Assembly (NCBI GenBank): GCA_950295325.1
Contig: OX485805.1
Coordinates: 3,100,501 to 3,164,500, forward strand
Direction of reading: 5' to 3'
DNA: 64,000 nucleotides
From: Polytrichum commune
Taxonomy: Eukaryota > Streptophyta > Polytrichopsida > Polytrichales > Polytrichaceae
Each line of letters begins with the position of its first letter. Position 1 is the first letter of the stretch. Positions 1 through 12,239 of the stretch are shown in pieces. A program made the translations under genes and the position numbers. Below the pieces are notes generated by a model, which worked only from the letters and a program-made list of their open reading frames with translations, made no database searches and was not told where the DNA came from.

Positions 1-239
1 TAAACTCTTACCAAGGCACCGCTTTAAATTAGCTTTACGCCCCCTAGTCGTCGCTACAGAGCCAAGTAGTAGATGGAATCTATGTATGCTACTTTCGTTT
101 CCTTTCCCCCTGTGGTATCATTTACATCAAATCCTGGCGCCGGGGACCAAAAGTAGCAGCAAGGTGTGGTACAGCTTAGAATGGCCTTCCGTGTCCTGAA
201 TCACTCCCACTCACTCCGCCGCGCGAATCAAATGCCTTT

Positions 240-460
240 GGAGATGAGATTCCATCAAAACCTGTAGACAGAGGCGGTGAGACAGTGAAGAACATGACAC
301 AGATTCTGCTTACTAATGCTCGGCACAACACCTGTGCGTTCACTCAAACAAGTCTTTGCTGAGATTTGATTTCCAGATCCAGGGTCGCCTCCTCTGTGCG
401 AATCCCAGGCACAATACACTAAACTAAACCTCCCGACTCAGCCAGAGTGAAGAAAGCGCT
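240..460 (+). repeat. Direct duplication, copy 1
   Basis: It shares ACCTGTAGA (260), CACAACACCTG, TCAGATCCAG-type and GACTCAGCCAGA (about 435) blocks with the segment starting at 488, at an offset of 245-250 bases. Similarity is clear but diverged. Confidence 0.8.
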
Positions 461-487
461 CGAAGCCAGAATGAAGCGTGTCAAGCC

Positions 488-705
488 CCTTGAAGACGAG
501 ATTTCCCAAACCTGTAGAAAGGAGGTAGTGGAAGTAGAAAATGAAACAGGTTCTGCTTAATGCTCCACAGCACAACACCTGCAAGTTCACTTGAACAAGA
601 TTTGCTGAAATTGTCAAGATTTTCAGATCCAGCGTCGTATCCTTTGCGCAAAAGCCACGCACAATAAACTAAACTTTCCGACTCAGCCAGAATGAAGCGC
701 TCCGA
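488..705 (+). repeat. Direct duplication, copy 2
   Basis: This is the second copy of the ~220-bp unit at 240-460. It has the same block order: ACCTGTAGA at 510, CACAACACCTGC, CAGATCCAGCGTCG, CACAATAAACTAAACT and GACTCAGCCAGAATGAAG. Confidence 0.8.
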
Positions 706-1119
706 CCGATCTCTTAACTTATCCTCCAACGACCGCTCTCACGCCCACAAGCCCCTTGCAAGCACGCACGCACGCGGGCACGCACAAACCAAGCACAGAA
801 TCTCTCATAATTAATTAATCAACCACCGCTTTCCATCCACAATCATCGACACCAGCCAGCCAGCCTCTCCTCCACAGATCAATCCGCCACCACCAAATCT
901 CGCGCAACAAGATCCGCAGTCTCAACACCTCCCCGCGCCTCCTCTCCCAAACTTCTCAAACCTCTTTACCTCTTAGTTACAAGTGCACAACACAACCTCG
1001 CTCCAGCACCACGAGGCCGTGTTCTTCCCTCGCAGATTGCTCCCCCCCGCTCTCATCTGTAAAAATGCACTCGACTCTCTCCCTTGCACAAAACACGCAC
1101 TACTAAAAAAAAAACCCTC

Positions 1120-1200
1120 CTCATCCCTCCCTCCTCTTCTTCTTCTTCCTCCACCTCCTCCTCCTCCTCCTCCCTCCTCTCCCCCTTCCCCTCTCGGTGG
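1120..1200 (+). repeat. (TCC/TTC)n low-complexity tract
   Basis: This is an imperfect trinucleotide pyrimidine run, CTCCTCTTCTTC through CCTCCTCCTCC. It creates spurious poly-Ser, poly-Pro, poly-Glu and poly-Gly frames on both strands. Confidence 0.9.
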
Positions 1201-1733
1201 CAGGAAGAAGCTGTTAACAAGCAAAAAGAAGCCTCGCAGGTGGTGTGGCATCCGGACAAGAGACAAAGAAGAGAACAAAAGGACAATATCAAAAACGCTC
1301 CTACGCTTCCCAGCTTCCCCTTCTTAAACTACCTGCACTCTACGTAACTCCACTCTCCTCCAACTTCGTTCGCTGCAGTCTCCGTCACTCGTCCCGCTGT
1401 AAACTCCCTACTCTACTCTTGTACTCTACTCTTCTTTTTTCGACTCCTCCTCCCTCCCACCGCAGTCTGATGAGGTCCTGTATTGGCTACCTTCTGTTAC
1501 CTCGATGTTGTAGCGATGATACCGATATTGATGATGACGATGACGTTGTTTGTTCTTGTGTTCTGGCGGAGACCGTGGTTGATGAAATGAAAACCTTGAA
1601 CTAAGTTAGAGATCGGTGATGGTGCTGCGATGAACTTAGTGCTAGCTGCTGCCAACACGCCACTCCAGCCGTGCAGCCAGCTGCGAGTCTAAAGAAAGCT
1701 CTGCCGCAACAGACGAGCCGGAACGGCACCTCA

Positions 1734-1990
1734 GCGTCTCCCTTCCCTTCCCCTTCCCCTTTCCCTTCCTTTCCCTCTCGTTCCACTCTTTCATCCATCC
1801 ACGCCTCCGAGTTTCATCCCCGCTCCCGAAAAGCACCCCGCCCGCATGAGCCCCTCCCGCCATTACTCATCCCCGCCGTTTTCATCCGTCCACCACCACC
1901 CGCCCGCATCCATCCATGCCACGCCTTTCATCCATCCATCTGCCCTTGATTCCCTGCCACGACTTTCATGCATCCATGATCCATCCGACC
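1734..1990 (+). repeat. CCTTCC and CATCCATC low-complexity tracts
   Basis: A CCCTTCC-type pyrimidine tract (1738-1785) is followed by scattered CATCCATC units up to about 1990. Confidence 0.8.
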
Positions 1991-2299
1991 CATATATGGC
2001 ACACATTTGAGCGTCTCGGTTCCACAGGCTTTTCCGCATCTGCCCCCCACCCCCACCCCCATCCATTTTACCACCTAAGTAGACACGTTTGTTATTCGGC
2101 TACTTTTTCCCTACAAGGTAGTGTATGTGGGTGTTATTTGGTTCGTTTTTCGTGTTCTCCAACTTCTTTCGATCACATTTACACCACAAAACGAATCTCG
2201 TCTCCTGTTGCATTACCAAATCTATGATGTTGCAGAAACAGTCGGATTGAAAATCGGACCTCCCCTGCTTTCGTTATGGTTATCGGGAGTGCATGTAAG

Positions 2300-4035
2300 T
2301 TAACTTCTTGATTAGATGTGTATGTCCTCCTAGTTGTGTTCAGTGTTGTGTGTAGAGTAGTTATTGATAGTTTAAAACATGGTTCTTTAAACATGTGCCT
2401 TTATGATGTTTGCTCTTTGATCCTCACCGAACTACATACCGATCAAATCTAGGGCTCTGATTAAGAAAACGGGCCACTTGAAACGCACCCACTTTTCAAA
2501 AGACACGAAAAACATGATCAACACCTAAAGACCGAAGCAGCATCCTCCCATAATCGTCTTATATAGTGTAGTTCAATTCAGCAAATTAGTTATAGAAAAT
2601 AATAATGTGTCTTCTCTAGTGGGTTTGAATGCAGGGTTGACGTTTTTGTAGAGTTAGGATTGTTCACACGAAAATTAAGTCGACTATCGATCTTAAAACT
2701 TCGCATGATTTGAACTCGTTGTCCAATCTCTTTTGAATCACGTTCCTTTTCGGTGTCCGCTCTTAGATCCACACCTAAACTTCACATGATCCACAACATA
2801 GAAACTTTATATCGTTATTGTATTGGTTGAATTTGCAGACGCTCTAGGTTGGTGGAGAGTTGCAAGTGAAATTTACACATCTCAAGTTACAAAGGGTCAA
2901 GCGAATAGGTGTCATCGAACCTCTAAAATCGTACATTATCAATTTTACATTGATTTCACATTGTATCGATCACATCAAACCCTAACGCCGAATCAACACC
3001 TACCAACCCGTAGCCTCATAGTTTTTGATATTTTATATGTGAACTCGACACATGCAAATTACCTACAAAAATGTTGGTCTATGAATTGAATCAATCTTGA
3101 ATTGATAATGTGCCAGTTGTCAAGGCAACATTGCAGTTACGTTTCACGTCAACTAATCGTCACTTTGCATTTTGAGATGCTAAGCAACATTTACCGTTCA
3201 TAAATAGATAGAAACTCCAGACCTCTTTCAAGGCAGCACTTGCCTTTTCACTTCGTGTTGTTAATCGATTCCTCGACAACGATTGGCATGATTGACGTAA
3301 CAAACACGCAACAAAACCAAAGAATCAAAGTAAAGTTAGTGGATTGTTACTTGTTTTAGGAGACCGACGTCAACTCGTCACGAGTCACCCATCATGGTCG
3401 TAATTAAACAAAAGTGCATCAAATTCGAGCTACTCATTGACAATTGCATGAAACTCTCACCATTATAGTCCAAGAGTTTCACATCACATGCACTAATGAT
3501 CCATTCTTGCATACAATCTATGATGCCATTGTGGGATTGCTAACCATATGTGTTGTTGTTGTTGTTTTATTTATTTTTTCAATGAATAGTACGACCAAGT
3601 CGATCGAATTGGGGACAATTCATTTCCTTTCCACTCCCCTCTTTCTCTCAATTAGTGTGGACTTCTAAATGGCGTGCACAATACCTAATCGAGATGGACC
3701 ACATCAATTTCCAACTTGCTTGGTATTAAAGTGGGCCACATGAAAGTGCCAAAGATACTTAAAAGGTGAGTGTGACTTGGCATGGTTAATATACTAACGG
3801 ATGTGTGGTCCCAACAAACGGCACGGTGTGATGTGCTCATCGATGATGTTATATGGTGTTGTTGCATGACATATAAACACAATTATTTTGAATAACGGAC
3901 TTTGTAACTAAATACTTTGCTAACCTTATTTGAACAACAAGCTAAGTTTCATGTGATACATATTGAGTTCTAATTGGTGTGGATCATATTTTTTAGCTAT
4001 GGTTTTATGTAACCACACTATTTCTAATAGTAATA
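2300..4035. other. AT-rich intergenic, no gene seen
   Basis: I see no gene. A short stretch near 2755-2790 (TTAGATCCACACCTAA) matches the end of the dispersed repeat best seen at 39195-39545. The rest is unassigned. Confidence 0.5.
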
Positions 4036-4697
4036 GGGTGCAAGCACGGTAAAGTGGACAACTCATGATCTATGCCTAGTGCTAAGTGAAAGTTGTTCAA
4101 ATCTATACACTAACTTTGAATTTTGTGAAGACAACAAATCCATAAACAAGTAAAAAAAACATATTCATCTACAAAGCCAAGCAATTTTTTTTTGATAAAA
4201 ACAAATTTAAGAAAAGTCTACATATTTTAGAAGATTGTGCAAGTAGGTGATATTGAACAAGCAATTGTATAAAGTTTGTTTTAAATACAATAAAATTACA
4301 TTAAATTCATGGTTTTATACAAAGTGTTTTGATGACGGCCTCAAGTGGACAGTGAATTGAAGGAACATGACTATTTGAATGAATTATTGTTTTAAATAAA
4401 TAAATAATAAATAAATAAACCAACTTCAAAATATTGAAGATCATGAAATCTATGTCCATAACCAAATTTATTCATTTGCTTTTGAGAATCACTTTTAATG
4501 ATAAGGTTTGAAGATCTCAACTTGGTATTCTACATTTGAGTATGTAACACAATAGTAGAGGTCATCATGAAAAGAAAAAGAGAAAGAATCGAATTTAAAC
4601 AACACTTTACTACTACTTTCAGGCCGTTGACCCCAAAAGAAATACGGTTTCAGTATACCGGAACATTATTTTGGTCCGCTTTACCATGCTTGCACCC
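4036..4697. mobile_element. Candidate TIR element (GGGTGCAAGCA ends)
   Basis: The left end GGGTGCAAGCACGGTAAAG is matched in inverse by the right end CTTTACCATGCTTGCACCC. That gives terminal inverted repeats of about 25 bp around 660 bp of AT-rich, non-coding DNA. AATA is present on both sides but could be chance. The superfamily is not determined. Confidence 0.65.
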
Positions 4698-4699
4698 AA

Positions 4700-5550
4700 T
4701 AATGATATTTGTTACTACCTAAAGTTCCAGGGTGTCATAAATTTAAAACCATGCATATCATAGTTATACTTAACCTATGACAAATGGCAATTAACTTCAC
4801 TCCTAATATAAGTATGTAGTGTAATTAAGTTTAGGAACTCCTCATCTCATGAATGTTAGTTACAAAGCTACAAGACAACGTCGGCTAGGTTATGGTCAGC
4901 TGATGTTAACTATAGCTAAGTATGTTTTAAATTAGTGTAATTAGTGTGGTAACTTTCCCAGTGACACTTCTTAAGAAGAAGTTGACACAAGTATTGTGAT
5001 GAATGATTGAAATTTGGACACAATCCATGCCGATTATTGAAACAAAGTTTGGTAAATTTTGCATCCTAACATTTACGTGATGAAATAGTGTCATGGATGA
5101 TTGAATTCGGATGAAGATTTGATAAGTGTTGGGAAAACCAAACCATTGTTTAGCACACTAAATAGTGTGTTTATTAGCATTCACCAATTCTATCTCTCTT
5201 GCTCGATATTATTTGTAAATTGCCCGTGTGTAGTGTAAATAGTGTGTAGTTTGTAAGTTAGGGTGGCGGTACTTGGAAACTTATTCATAAGAACGGAGAA
5301 TTGCACACTACAACTTTATTCATTCATCCGCCGTTGGTTATCATGCTCACTTGTCCATTCCGCCACTACAGTATGAAATAAGTTAAGTCGGTTTCCGTTC
5401 GGTTTTTATTTGTTTATTGTTGATTCGATTCCGATTCCGTTCATCCCTAGCCTCACAAGCAAAACCGTAAAGGTTGCGTAGTACTTTGAAGCGAGGGGTT
5501 GCCCCACCCGATTGATGAATATCATTGGGAGGGGGGGGGGGTCACTTGTC
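4700..5550. other. AT-rich intergenic with CACTA-like fragments
   Basis: No gene is seen. Fragments near 4930-4960 and 5150-5260 (ACACTAAATAGTGTG, CACCAATTCTAT) resemble the interior and ends of the CACTA-like repeats found at 31712-32083. Confidence 0.4.
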
Positions 5551-5551
5551 T

Positions 5552-6338
5552 CACTACACTAAATTGCCCTATTAGTGTGGATGGGAAATTAGTGTGGAAA
5601 TAATTAGCTTGGGTCACATTACTTTTCTATTCAAGGTGGAATTAACGTGGGTCTGAGTCTTTGGATCTTCCTCTACGTCTTCACGAGGACTTCTAACCAG
5701 CACATTGAATATTAGTTACAGGACAATAGGAGCACAAAATAGAATAACCAACTACATTGGTTTTCTAGAAAAGTAGTCAACGTGGCCCACACTAATTTTA
5801 TGCTTTAAATTGAACGTGGGTTGAAATTAATGCAGCCCGCATTGATTCTCACACGGGGAGGTCACTTCATTGTCAAGTTGACACCACGTGCGGACAAAGT
5901 TTGCTACCCCTATATTACATGCCATATATAATTTTAAAATTTATGATATTTTTTCTACATATACGTAACCATTGATAGTATCTTTTGTATACTTTTTTGA
6001 AATTTTTAGTCATCTTTGTTTTTTTTAGTAATTGTTTTAGTTCAATTATGTGTCATTCTAGTTAGAAATGGTATGTTTTATGAAAAAAAAAATCCTCAAA
6101 TTTAGTTACCACTTTTAACTATGTCATAGGTACTATGTATATCTACTCATGAAAAAAAGTTGATAAAATTTTGACCCATTTTGGTGGTGCAACTTACCAA
6201 AAGAAGATTTTTTTTGGTCGCACGTGGTGTTCAACTTGACAATGGAGTGATCTACCCGTGGATTCTCATTGTGGGAAATAGTGTGGATTGTAGGAAAAAA
6301 CAATGTGGCCCATAGTAATAGGATTGTTTAGTGTAGTG
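5552..6338. mobile_element. CACTA-like non-autonomous element, family A, copy 1
   Basis: It starts CACTACACTAAATTGCCCTA and ends with the inverse, TAGGATTGTTTAGTGTAGTG. The inner motif around AAGTCTTC/ACGTCTTCACGAGGACTT recurs at 15140-15180, 24350-24370 and 38800-38860. It carries no coding capacity and has an hAT-like MITE (5852-6260) nested in it. A target-site duplication is not clear. Confidence 0.7.
5852..6260. mobile_element. hAT-like MITE, copy 1, nested in CACTA-like element
   Basis: Its ends are CACGGGGAGGTCACTTCATT and, in inverse, CACGGGTAGATCACTCCATT. The terminal repeat extends about 40 bp through TTGTCAAGTTGA and CACCACGTGCG. It is flanked by a perfect 8-bp duplication, GATTCTCA (5844-5851 and 6261-6268). 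A CA start and 8-bp target duplication fit hAT. It is 409 bp long and non-coding. Confidence 0.88.
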
Positions 6339-6784
6339 CTTGTAAATTATACGACATAATTGTAAATTGGATGGTTCAGGATGGGGGTTTAGTATAGTAG
6401 TGCCAATGATCATTGACCTAAATTCCAAATACGTGATAAACATGGCAATTCCATGCACCTCACATTCGATTGTGTAGGTGATGTTGAATTGTCATGTAAC
6501 AATACTGAGTGTTTTGGTTGGGTTTCATGAGACCGTGTATTGGGTCAAGTATACAGTTCGTTGCCCTTCATTCCTGGAATCCTTGTTTGTGGGGATCACT
6601 CATGAAGTGTACAATGTAACTTTCAACAAGCAACTACAAATTAAGAGTTTTCTTTTTCTTTTTTCTTTTTTTTGGGGGGGAGATTTATTTGCAACATGTT
6701 TCTTTGAAGGAGACCATTGTCTAGCTGCTTATTATGCCTTAAATCCACAACAACATGCACTAAGTTAAATGACTTTATTGTAAT

Positions 6785-6935
6785 AATTGTCCAAGCAAAG
6801 GCTAGGTGTTGGGAAAGTTGTGGAAAGTACGCTCTTCTTGTGGGGACAAAAGGCAGGCGACGTGTTGGAAAAGGGCCCGCGGGGGGGGGGGTTCACTCAT
6901 GAGGTTTGAGGCTTCGGTGGAAGGGTAGTTGGGTC
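6785..6935 (+). repeat. Dispersed repeat (GGGAAAGTTGTGGAAAGT), copy 1
   Basis: It shares GGGAAAGTTGTGGAAAGT, TTGTGGGGACAAAAGGC-like, TTGGAAAAGG and GGTGGAAGG blocks in order with 9325-9445. Weaker fragments lie at 7975-8045 and 8560-8615. It contains a G11 run at 6881-6891. Confidence 0.55.
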
Positions 6936-6939
6936 CCTT

Positions 6940-8219
6940 AACAAAGCTAAGGATGGCTTTACACTATGTAACAATGAAATCACTAGCGATCCTATTGGTT
7001 GACAATAAAAAAAATTAAAAAATTGGACCCAAGGATTTTTCATTAGGGTCCATGTTTTTAGGTTTGAAAGGAACGAATTTTTTTTCAAAAAAAAAGTTGT
7101 TGTTAGTGCAACATCGTTTTCGTGTTGAATCTGGTTTGGAAAACCAATCTTCAAGTTTGGGTCTAAATTTAGATTTTGAAAACAAGGTCAATAAAAGAGT
7201 GTTAATCTTTACTCATCTAAGAAGGTTCAATTTGGGCGTTTCCATGTACAACACAGTGTGTATTTGAGGTGTATACTTCAAATTTTAGTCAATTGTGTCA
7301 ACAATGATCCTATCTAAATTTATGTGTTTATCATATGTTTTGTTTCGATACCTGGTAGAAACACGCATATTTATGAATTGAATTATATGAAGATTTGAAT
7401 CCGTGTAAGTAACCTAGACTCAAATATGTACCATGCATATTATGTTTCCATCTCCTCTTTATGACATGTTGTGCTAAATGTGGATTCAATGACATAAATC
7501 ATCATATAAACAATTAATTCAATACTTGTTGAAGGTGTGTACAAATCATGACACATCTCATATTAACCCCCCCCCCCCCCCCCGTGTCCATTAAGGGTTA
7601 AGAGGTGCTTTGAAACCCAAGTTTCAAAGCATTAGAACTTATCATCACCCATTAGAGTTATTTGTAAAGCAGATAAAACCAAGGGTTTGGTCCCAAACCA
7701 CGAGTTTATGAGAATTAACATAAAGTCACCGCATGTTTTTTTAATACTTAAATTACTATACACAAAATTTAGGATAACGGTTTCCAAACGGATACATTAT
7801 TTTAGATTCTAAAATTCTCTCAAAGTTTGAGAGGTGGAAAACATAAGTCCTACAACTTTCATCCAACTTCCAAATAAGGTTTTGACACACAATGAACTAA
7901 CAAGCTCTTAACAAAAAAAATTCTCACAAAAGGAGCAAACCCATGGTTTCGTCTCTCTTTGAGGGACATTATGGACAACTATGTTGTCCCAACAAAACTC
8001 TATTGGGAAAGTTGTGTGGTAAATACATTCCTTGGAGAGAAGGACTTATCACATACATGTGTGCCTCTCATTTATATAACATAAAAGCCTCGAAGTACTA
8101 TGGAGCCCACATGCTATTACGTTCAGTTGATTTGACATTGCAATTAGCTTTACATCTCCCGAACTGGCGTAGTTCGTTCCAGATTAATCGACCACAAACC
8201 TATAGAGGGGGTAAGTTTT
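6940..8219. other. AT-rich intergenic with a C17 tract
   Basis: No gene is seen. It holds a 17-base poly(C) run at 7567-7583 and a fragment of the GGGAAAGTTGTG repeat near 8005. Confidence 0.5.
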
Positions 8220-8545
8220 GAACATTGGATGGATGAGAGGTACGCTGACATGGGATGATCCCCTTGAGCACAGTTCTCCTGGTGACAAAGGGCTTGGGTT
8301 CCGTGGCATGTGTGTAAACTCATCCATCCATGGATGAAGGGGCTCCTCTGGTACGAACAAGTCCCCTATAAGATTGAGGGCCATCTCATTCCCATGGATT
8401 GCAGTAGACTACTTCACGATCTCTTATATATGTTATTTCCATAATCACATCGTTTTAAAAATGATCATTTACATGTTGGAACACAATTCACTATGTTTCC
8501 ACCTTCGTAATGGACGAGCTTATGTGGACACCATGAATCCCTAGC
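8220..8545 (+). repeat. Dispersed repeat ending TGAATCCCTAGCCATG, copy 1
   Basis: Blocks AAACTCATCCATCC, GGGGCTC, ACAAGTC, AAGATTGAGGG and GACACCATGAATCCCTAGCC recur in the same order at 47590-47865, and in part at 17945-18150. Confidence 0.65.
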
Positions 8546-8724
8546 CATGACAAAGTGGCTACTTGTTGAAAAAGGGCAAAGGGGGACTCGTGCTCGTGTG
8601 GAAGGGGAGACGGGCAGTCGGGCAGGCCCTTACAAACCTAAGAATCAAATGATGAAATTTTGGGGTGGAGGCAATGGGACAAAGAGGGAAGGGCCATCTT
8701 TTTCTAATAAATCATGGGTCCCTC

Positions 8725-8950
8725 CAATGAATGGGAAGAACCGACTGGTAATTAGAGTTGAACCGGTTGAGTTTGAGAAATAGCTCGTTGAAGTTTAAGA
8801 CTTTGGGAAAAAAATTCCCATCGTTCAAGAATAAATCATAGAATATACCTTGAATAGTAAAGAAAACCCAAAAGGTCACGACATGTAACCGGGCGGACTT
8901 AAAAACAATAGGATTTATGACCGATTATGCCCAAAGATCTCCCCAAATAC
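8725..8950 (+). repeat. AACCGGTTGAG dispersed repeat, copy 1
   Basis: This belongs to a ~225-bp family. It opens AATGAATGGGAAGAACC, then GAACCGGTTGAGTTTGAGAA, an AAGTT(C/T)AAGACTT block, AAAGAAAACCCAAAAG, CGACATGTAACCGG and finally ATTATGCCCAAAGATCTCCC. Seven copies are recognisable in the window. Confidence 0.8.
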
Positions 8951-9279
8951 TACTTTCCCTCCATCCCACATGGCACAATTTGATTGTTCTCGAATTTGGA
9001 ACAAGTATGATGAATCGAGCTTGTTTTGATTTGTTTCAAAACAAATAAAACAAGTTGCTAGTTGCAAGAGTGCTATGCCCTAGCATTGTCCTACACACAT
9101 GGCCATTTTTTGGTTGGATGTTCTCGTTTTAGAGACCACTTTGCATTAACAATCGTTTGCAACTGGACTCCACTTGAAGAGTGTGTTATTAGCATCATGT
9201 GTGACCACTTCTGCTTGGCTGCGAAACTTTGGCCCATTTTGGAGACCACCTGTAGGTCTCTTCCTGTGTAACAACTAAA

Positions 9280-9480
9280 GTATTTGTATGAGGTGTCCCA
9301 ACAAGGCGAAGACTATCAAAACTCGGTACCCTACGGGAAAGTTGTGGAAAGTGCATTTCTCGTGGGACGAAAAGCTATTTTGTGTTGGGAAAAGGTGAAG
9401 GGGGGACTCACGAGGGCTCCAATGCTTAGGTGGAAAGGCCGAGGCTCATGCCCACCAAACCAATGGACGCATTGTATTGC
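9280..9480 (+). repeat. Dispersed repeat (GGGAAAGTTGTGGAAAGT), copy 2
   Basis: It has the same block order as 6785-6935: GGGAAAGTTGTGGAAAGTGC, CGTGGGACGAAAAGC, TGTTGGGAAAAGGTGAAGG and GGTGGAAAGGC. No intact coding frame crosses it. Confidence 0.55.
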
Positions 9481-11008
9481 TACCATCGGCTTTCACAAGG
9501 TACGATGTCATGCTTGTCCCTCTGTTTATAACCAAAATTGCTCATTGTCCACCGATTATGGACCATACAATCAACAAGAGTAGAGTGGACGATGAGCTGC
9601 ATGAGTGGCAAGTTGTCCACCAACTTGAGCTAGATATTAGTCACGATCAGTCAGCTTGAGAAGAGATCGAAGGTTATGGATGATATTCCACCATTATGAA
9701 TGACAAATTGTGATGAGAGTTTGATAATCCATCTGCTCTCGGTTGAGTGGTTGGTTATGTTATAGAAGATATAACCTTGGAGATCTTGATGGGATGGGTG
9801 TTCTCATATTTGACTATCTAAATGTTTCTCCTCCCCCCCCCCCCAAAAAAAAGAAGGAAAAAAAAGAAGAAAAAAAAGATGTTGTCATACCTTATCAATC
9901 CTCGAACATGAGTGGTAATAATACAATTTTCCCGGTTTGGTGGGCACGCTCTAAGGGGTTGTTTACATCATGGAACACAAAATTGTCCCATGTCAGATGG
10001 CCCTTTTCCATGGTCATGATTTTGAGAAATCCAATTTCAAATGCCTTTGAACCCCTAAACCGAACCAAACGTGGACCAAGAGGAGCGACTACTCACCAAA
10101 AAGTGGATGTACAAAGTTTTAAATATAAGCCCTCAAAAGGAAGTTTTGGGATTTTTTTTTTGTGTTTGACATTCTCCCCTTCTCCCTCCCCCCACCTCCT
10201 TTTCCTCTTAACTACAATATTGTTTGGCCCAAAAAAAGACAAAGAGATTAAAATGGGATATCTCTGTCACGGTCTCCTAACTTTTGTAGTGAGAGAACCT
10301 CTTTTACCTCTCTCACCACAAAACCCGTCGACCCTTTTCCCCCTCAAGTTCCATGGGCAACCTCACATCTTCTTCTTCTTCTTCTTCTTCTTCTTCATAT
10401 AAACCGAAGTGGGTCCCTGGACGAAATCAAAGCCCAATTACATATATTTTAGGAAAGCAAGGGACGACTTCATAGTCCATCATGACGTAAACAACCCTAA
10501 GTAAGGAACGATGAAAATTGGCGGGAGCCACTGTTAGCCGGGAACAAAGACCACAAATGGGGCTGGGGCAAAACAACCCGTACACTGGTTCCTTGGAGAC
10601 AAGGTTCAGGCATCCAACAAAGAACGAGTGTATGGGTTGGTTCATTTGCTCAAATCCCGCAAACGGGGCCTCCTTCCCACCTTTTTGGCAGCGAGAATTT
10701 GGAATGCCGGCCCCATGCATGGTGCAATCCGCTTCCATTCAATGCACTTCACTTACTTTACTTTACTTTACTTACACGACCTTGGACGCATCCATCCCAC
10801 GGACACAACACCAACGTAGTACTTTCAACACTATGATAATATTAGACTATGTTAATATTAAACAACTATATTGGTTACTTTTTTCTATCGCCGCCCGCCT
10901 GCCCGCCCGCCCCCATGAGCCAATTAGAGATGCCTTTGCGTCGTCAAGTTAGAACACCCAATTTTCCCGCCAACTCTGTCTTCTCTCTCTCTCTCTCTCA
11001 CCAATTTA
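9480..11008. other. Intergenic with low-complexity tracts
   Basis: No gene is seen. It holds a poly(C)-poly(A) run at 9833-9880, a (TTC)n tract at about 10368-10396 and a (CT)n run at about 10981-10999. A 219-codon frame across this part is built largely from these tracts and is not credible. Confidence 0.6.
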
Positions 11009-11211
11009 TATTTACATATGAACTGGTTAAATTTGAGAAACGACCGGTTCAAGGTCAAGGCTGCCCGAAAATTACTGACTGTGTTAGAGGAATCTTTATA
11101 TGGAATATGCCTTGGATTAATAAAGAAAAAAACCCAAAGATCACAACATGTAGCCGGTTGGAGTTGGGGAACATTAGGGTTTTAACCAATTATGCCCAAA
11201 AGCCTCCCTAG
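11009..11211 (+). repeat. AACCGGTTGAG dispersed repeat, copy 2
   Basis: It contains TACATATGAACTGGTTAAAT, GAGAAACGACCGGTTCAAGG, AACATGTAGCCGGTTGGA and CAATTATGCCCAAAAGCCTC in family order. Confidence 0.75.
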
Positions 11212-11212
11212 A

Positions 11213-11213
<1 letters not shown>

Positions 11214-11248
<35 letters not shown>
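11214..11248 (+). repeat. (CT)n microsatellite
   Basis: This is a dinucleotide run of about 17 CT units. Confidence 0.95.
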
Positions 11249-11249
<1 letters not shown>

Positions 11250-11253
<4 letters not shown>

Positions 11254-12239
11254 ACCATTGTATGAGGCTCGAGTTGCTTCCGTTTAACTCCGAAACGTCT
11301 AAGAGCTTCAAGTGTGCCAAAATGCATGTGTGTGTGTCTTTGTTTTCTTTTTTCTTTTTTCTTTTGAAGGGGGGGGGGTTCATTTTGTCAACTTGATTTT
11401 ACCATGATCTCTTGAGAATTTAGATGTTATGTGCTAGAGGCTTTGAGTTTGTAGGGGGTAAAAGACAATTTGTGAATCGGAGCAATTTTGAGACATGTGG
11501 AAATTTTTGAACTTTGACCGAATGGATGTTGCTCCCAAGTTCGGGCATTTTAGACCCATACTCGGGGTGGACAATCATTTTTTGAGGTCTTAGCCCATGT
11601 GCCTGAGCTACCTAGTCACGGCTCACCCAACAAATAATATTATATTTTTCATTCCGTTGCCATGTTTTTCTCAATGTATGGTTAAGTTTGCTTCAAATTA
11701 ATGTGATTTTTTTGTTGAGATATTTGAGTTGCATGTATTGTTTGGATCTAGAATGTGGTTTTCTACTGTGCATTTCTTGAGACTCTAAGCTTATCACCCC
11801 ACAATGTTCGGTGTGCAGTGCAAGGCTTGTCTCATAAATTGTAAATGGGGCCATTTGTGAGTATTAAATCACTCACAAATGCGTGTAGTGAGATTTCAAT
11901 CAACTTTCTAATGGTAAAAACTTGTTTTGATTGGAGCTCACATGATATGCCATTCAATAAGAAAACAAGGCTAAAAAAATTGAATGTTTGAGACACCTTG
12001 TTCCATATGCCGAATACCATCCCAATTGGACACTTGAACAACTAATGCGTTTGAGCTATTTATCACTGGCAATGGCCAACTATCCATACAATTGAATGAA
12101 AATTCAGAGCAATAGACACGGAGAAACGAATCTCCAAAGTTCAGTGTGTCCCAAGGTGGGCTTCAAGGTGCCCTTGGGGCTTCTAACCAGGAGGCATTTA
12201 GGGGTTAAAGTAAGATATTTGTAAGGCGTTGCCGCTACA
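11250..12239. other. AT-rich intergenic, no gene seen
   Basis: Nothing is recognised beyond a G10 run at 11369-11378 after a T-rich pyrimidine stretch. Confidence 0.5.

Larger units (their letters stand above)
1..2300 (+). other. GC-richer, pyrimidine-rich gene-flank island without a clear ORF
   Basis: This block is much richer in G+C than the rest of the intergenic DNA. From about 830 to 1460 and 1730 to 1990 the plus strand is strongly C/T-rich, as plant 5' leaders often are. AATTAATTAA lies near 807-816. Open frames here are proline or glycine runs made by CCT/TCC repeats and are not credible proteins. A 44-codon frame starting at 1468 is unsupported. It may be the promoter and leader of a plus-strand transcript, or the upstream region of a gene lying to the left. 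Confidence 0.4.

Noticed and set aside
983-1347. Open frames of 79-114 codons on both strands
   Set aside because: They consist mainly of poly-Pro, Ser, Gly or Glu from a (TCC/TTC)n tract, and several overlap on both strands.
9743-10402. Long plus-strand open frame of 219 codons
   Set aside because: It crosses poly(C), poly(A) and (TTC)n tracts, has no recognisable domain and sits in repeat-rich DNA.
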